A model generated the notes under the pieces. It had not been told where the DNA came from. It saw only the letters and a program-made list of their open reading frames with translations, and made no database searches. From assembly GCA_900757265.1 (NCBI GenBank), contig CAAENW010000206.1, forward strand, positions 1 to 6,102: a DNA stretch of 6,102 nucleotides, written 5' to 3'. This DNA is from an uncultured Collinsella sp. Its GTDB lineage: Bacteria; Actinomycetota; Coriobacteriia; Coriobacteriales; Coriobacteriaceae. Shown piece after piece: positions 6,001-6,102 of this stretch (positions are counted from its first letter, which is position 1; each line of letters begins with the position of its first letter). The position numbers and the translations under genes are program-made.

Positions 6001-6102
6001 TACCCTCGACAAGATCGGTGGCGAGCGTACCCGCAGGTGTGCTCTCGGTCTGTCCGGCGCCCGTCAGGCCCGCCGCCGATGCAATCTCGGAGGCCGGGGG
6101 CG
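1..6102 (-). CDS. Giant multidomain cell-surface protein (LRR, Ig-like and CHB_HEX_C-like domains), partial at both ends
   Basis: One minus-strand frame stays open for 2033 codons, from 6100 down to 2, with no stop; start, signal peptide, stop and anchor are all outside the window. The translation is protein-like throughout: BspA-type LRRs, many beta-rich Ig-like modules, an unassigned helical core, a carboxypeptidase-regulatory-like domain, further Ig-like domains, a chitobiase C-terminal-like domain and a Pro/Glu/Lys spacer. This order is typical of secreted, wall-anchored adhesins of gut Gram-positive bacteria, so the inferred role is binding at the cell surface. No catalytic motif was recognised. 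From memory, the order LRR, Ig-like, helical core, DP-G-YE module, Ig, CHB_HEX_C resembles giant surface proteins of gut Clostridia. Codon use supports a real gene: GC-rich third positions, two CTA, one TTA and no TCA that I could find. No frameshift is apparent. Sure of the frame and surface-protein class; unsure of ligand and exact family. Confidence 0.93.
2..52 (-). repeat. Pro-Glu/Pro-Lys repeat spacer (residues 2017-2033), runs off the window
   Basis: The last residues are PDPGPEPEPKPEPKPTP, an alternating proline spacer of the kind that crosses the cell wall before an LPXTG signal or a transmembrane anchor. On the plus strand it appears as a GGCTTGGGxTC-like repetitive stretch. The anchor itself lies beyond position 1, so anchoring is inferred. 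Confidence 0.75.
65..340 (-). other. Chitobiase/beta-hexosaminidase C-terminal-like domain (CHB_HEX_C type), residues 1921-2012
   Basis: The domain has the chitobiase C-terminal pattern: YITVPKGTKLELSAEDGTTI (1938-1957), WYTTNDTCPC (1958-1967), KYTEPIALDSNMYVRIAAQR (1974-1993) and PGMSYSEYSERLNITI (1994-2009). The usual core is an I-x-Y-T-T-(D/N)-G-(S/T)-x-P strand, then x-Y-x-x-P-I-x-L and a strand of the R-I-A-A type. Here a loop with CPC (1965-1967) and DEGRV replaces the usual GSxP. Such domains occur as accessory domains in surface glycosidases and adhesins; they have no catalytic role by themselves. The domain leads straight into the spacer. Confidence 0.75.
338..358 (-). repeat. 9-bp tandem repeat encoding VRPVRPV hinge
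   Basis: On the plus strand the 9-mer CACCGGTCG occurs twice in a row and is followed by CAC. On the coding strand it gives Val-Arg-Pro-Val-Arg-Pro-Val (residues 1915-1921), at the boundary between the Big_1-like and the CHB_HEX_C-like domains. It is in frame and lies in a hinge, consistent with a recent slippage duplication that is tolerated there. Confidence 0.8.
365..658 (-). other. Invasin/Big_1-like Ig domain (residues 1815-1912)
   Basis: The pattern is ADKLKLNVEQAVTMLEGGDF (1816-1835), ELVAHVTDKAGKPFAGAKVS (1836-1855), TGEDGAATFALHG (1873-1885) and TTLTAAVDGTALSKQVDV (1891-1908). The strand V-T-D-x-x-G-x-P-x-x-G-x-x-V and the T-x-x-D-G-x-A-x-F turn are hallmarks of the invasin or Big_1 family of extracellular Ig-like domains, which form rod-like stalks. 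It links the preceding Ig-like domain to the C-terminal lectin-like domain. Confidence 0.75.
659..970 (-). other. Bacterial Ig-like domain, SwmB/Big_5-like (residues 1711-1814)
   Basis: The start (VASVHAYTDCVEVEFTQYMD, 1717-1736) has the shape V-x-x-x-x-x-x-x-x-V-x-V-x-F-x-x-x-M, typical of bacterial Ig-like domains in which a strand is followed by a Met-containing loop. Later strands are SRVLRIRYAD (1770-1779), STVSFELDGARNYAGKAM (1785-1802) and GELAVGV (1808-1814). Three Cys (1726, 1746, 1781) fall in it. It follows directly on the preceding carboxypeptidase-like domain, with no linker. It is a stalk unit. Confidence 0.55.
971..1258 (-). other. Carboxypeptidase-regulatory-like domain with DPAGVVYEG and WDAEEYEQDNP motifs (residues 1615-1710)
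   Basis: The domain opens with PDPAGVVYEGLLSNTVEGAT (1615-1634), continues with WDAEEYEQDNPLATGVDGAY (1651-1670) and closes with WYQVRVTKDGYEEARSAWLR (1678-1697) then VPPIQTEVNIGL (1698-1709). The D-G-x-Y turn and G-Y-E strand are those of a carboxypeptidase regulatory-like sandwich. From memory, giant adhesin-like proteins in gut Clostridia have a near-identical string at this position, with DPSGxVYE, a W(D/N)AxEYxQxNP segment, a W-Q-V-K-x-x-K-x-G-Y-E strand and a VPPPQxEVN end. Thus this is a well-conserved stalk module, and its conservation helps to fix the domain order. Confidence 0.7.
1466..1570 (-). other. Gly/Ala-rich hydrophobic segment (residues 1511-1545)
   Basis: The stretch AVGSIMTIAGVLTAGSAG (1511-1528), followed by TVVGAAYDAASTSVG (1529-1543), is about 25 residues of mostly uncharged, small and hydrophobic residues with spaced Gly (1513, 1520, 1525, 1528, 1532). 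It resembles a glycine-zipper or a weak transmembrane helix. A second, shorter one is AATQGIGIFTGIYGV (1424-1438). In an otherwise secreted protein this is unusual. It may be a buried helical hairpin rather than a membrane span. Confidence 0.45.
2615..2737 (-). other. Charged disordered linker inside the helical core (residues 1122-1162)
   Basis: The run passes from acidic (FAEEDENGKEDEAQ, 1122-1135) to basic (RKARRAP, 1140-1146) to acidic again (SEGESDDAGNDE, 1149-1160), with no hydrophobic core. It separates an N-terminal helical bundle (1051-1121) from a longer C-terminal one. The KARR stretch is a plausible protease-accessible site, but no specific cleavage consensus is matched. Confidence 0.6.
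2951..3325 (-). other. Beta-rich domain leading into the helical core (residues 926-1050)
   Basis: Strands are suggested at VWNFDVTYRG (931-940), YWTFDITLEVG (969-979), DTLDLYVDCVDGKTVTIPLA (985-1004) and THVRYVAEYVDEGYLK (1011-1026). Two Cys are present, at 993 and 1042. The end (LLDEFNKANDSTYVNCGNF, 1027-1045) turns helical. It could be one Ig-like domain plus the first helix of the following core. It is not matched to a named family. Confidence 0.4.
3326..3604 (-). other. Carboxypeptidase-regulatory-like domain (residues 833-925)
   Basis: The signature is NVAYVYAAPGKSVQLTVG (848-865), then KTNKLGRAKIEYDLP (876-890), a classic T-N-K-x-G-x-(A/Y)-x-x-x-Y-x-L-P pattern, followed by TLEARVGSTDV (900-910). 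In giant Gram-positive surface proteins this type of domain is repeated as a stalk. It is followed by a run of five Ala (911-915). Confidence in the fold is moderate, and the binding role is unknown. Confidence 0.55.
3605..3997 (-). other. Ig-like stalk region with a Trp-rich loop (residues 702-832)
   Basis: Beta strands are suggested at TELRIHYELK (731-740), AKIEIPLA (745-752), NLVLDMKKG (783-791), DVFVRFKPKAAGIYAI (795-810) and EVTLPLGSTTLEV (818-830). A loop RTWWTDATWEGDN (771-783) is unusually rich in Trp, a residue that often lines carbohydrate- or peptide-binding surfaces, but no known binding motif is matched. The strand pattern resembles the cohesin or bacterial Ig-like folds found in large surface proteins. 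No family name can be defended. Confidence 0.4.
3998..4324 (-). other. Carboxypeptidase-regulatory-like module with GVTYLMGYE motif (residues 593-701)
   Basis: The module runs from TATVTTKGDYQGANRVLVF (593-611) through SDGKLVADGVTYLMGYE (614-630) to PRLKAGSYTIVAFNKTSYD (643-661) and ends in ITH-like strands up to LDVTLDVP (694-701). A PRLKAGSYTIVAF strand is typical of prealbumin or carboxypeptidase-like sandwiches, where a loop Leu-x-x-Gly-x-Tyr precedes the last strands. Low-frequency codons TTA (618) and CTA (673) fall here; the CTA at 4082-4084 is what ends the long antisense open frame. The function is probably structural or adhesive. Confidence 0.5.
4325..4660 (-). other. Beta-rich Ig-like module (residues 481-592)
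   Basis: The segment alternates hydrophobic and polar residues in strand-sized runs: AIELNVAYLEPV (488-499), NIDLTVKSGGKTL (515-527), TALVVSQAIADADQDLEITL (543-562) and ATATVKPSAGKVDIDLK (573-589). The run KIPTSRAIELNVAYLE (482-497) starts the module after an aligned Gly-Glu-Ile strand. It looks like an Ig-like stalk domain with no motif I can name. It is separated from the next module by PWGTATVTTKGDY (590-602). Confidence 0.4.
4661..4921 (-). other. Carboxypeptidase-regulatory-like beta domain (residues 394-480)
   Basis: Residues 401-460 show the layout of a carboxypeptidase regulatory-like sandwich: QVTGKLPQSATATLVQ, then a DDGSF turn (431-435) and a closing strand with SLSGYYDMVLA (450-460). 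The DGSF turn followed by a G-Y-x-D/x strand is the usual signature of this fold. It follows the LRR block directly after a short helix-to-Pro linker. Such modules act as rigid spacers or weak binding units in surface proteins. The assignment rests on pattern recognition only. Confidence 0.55.
4961..5812 (-). other. BspA-type leucine-rich repeat domain (LRR_5-like), residues about 97-380
   Basis: The block has the pattern of BspA-like LRRs: I-x-x-(I/V)-x-(L/V)-P-x-(S/T)-V-x-x-(I/L)-x-x-x-A-F-x-x-(C/S). Clear copies are IALPDSVEELKSYAF (155-170), LPPSVKTIDYLAFAYC (209-224), INVPGTVERIERNAFEGC (242-259), VKSIGALAFASL (271-282) and IVLPKSVEMIEWGAF (291-305). The copy at about 188-202 (TIPEQVFKECEQL) is shorter. 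The block closes with a strand-turn stretch ending GQTIYAYATDSAGNPS (357-372), like the capping segment found after BspA repeats, then a short helix. These repeats form a curved solenoid that binds proteins, and in known BspA proteins they mediate attachment to host matrix or to other bacteria. The ligand here cannot be read from the sequence. Confidence 0.88.
5816..6100 (-). other. N-terminal-side linker with Glu/Gln-rich helix (residues 1-95)
   Basis: Residues 1-30 are rich in Ala, Ser, Thr and Gly and look disordered. Residues 31-60 form a likely charged helix (VEGKELAEQQKQEEASATEA, then TWNEELELWA). Residues 61-95 lead into the repeat block through a Gly-, Asp- and Tyr-rich stretch. In secreted LRR proteins such a low-complexity region commonly lies just after the signal peptide, so the true N-terminus is probably not far beyond position 6102, but no start or signal peptide is visible. 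This is a sequence description rather than a recognised domain. Confidence 0.55.

Overview
The whole window lies inside one enormous protein-coding gene on the minus strand. Reading minus-strand codons from position 6100 down to position 2 gives 2033 consecutive sense codons with no stop, so both the start and the stop lie outside the window. Because the frame is open at both ends, a caller that needs a start and a stop would miss it and would report antisense and off-frame shadows instead. I see no second gene, RNA gene, promoter, terminator, CRISPR array or insertion sequence.

The product looks like a secreted, multidomain cell-surface protein (residue 1 = first complete codon, at 6100). 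In order from the N-terminal side it has: a Glu/Gln-rich linker (1-95); a BspA-type leucine-rich repeat block (about 97-380); a long run of beta-rich, Ig-like or carboxypeptidase-regulatory-like modules (about 394-1050); a helical core of about 560 residues that I cannot assign to a family, containing a charged disordered linker and a Gly/Ala-rich hydrophobic stretch (1051-1613); a carboxypeptidase-regulatory-like domain (1615-1710); two further Ig-like domains (1711-1814 and 1815-1912); a chitobiase C-terminal-like (CHB_HEX_C type) domain (1921-2012); and a Pro-Glu/Pro-Lys spacer that runs off the window edge. A spacer of this kind usually precedes an LPXTG sorting signal or a transmembrane anchor, so wall attachment is a reasonable inference, but the anchor is not visible.

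The organism is probably a high-GC Gram-positive gut bacterium. The base composition is GC-rich, TTA/CTA/TCA codons are almost absent, yet Phe is mostly TTT. Together with a giant LRR/Ig surface protein this suggests Coriobacteriia, for example Collinsella, but that is an inference without any database search. The likely role is adhesion or binding of host, mucus or other bacterial surfaces. Nothing in the sequence indicates an enzyme active site.

The most interesting points are the unassigned helical core with its glycine-zipper-like stretch, and a sharp difference in Phe codon choice between the LRR end and the rest of the gene, which hints that the LRR module has a separate history.
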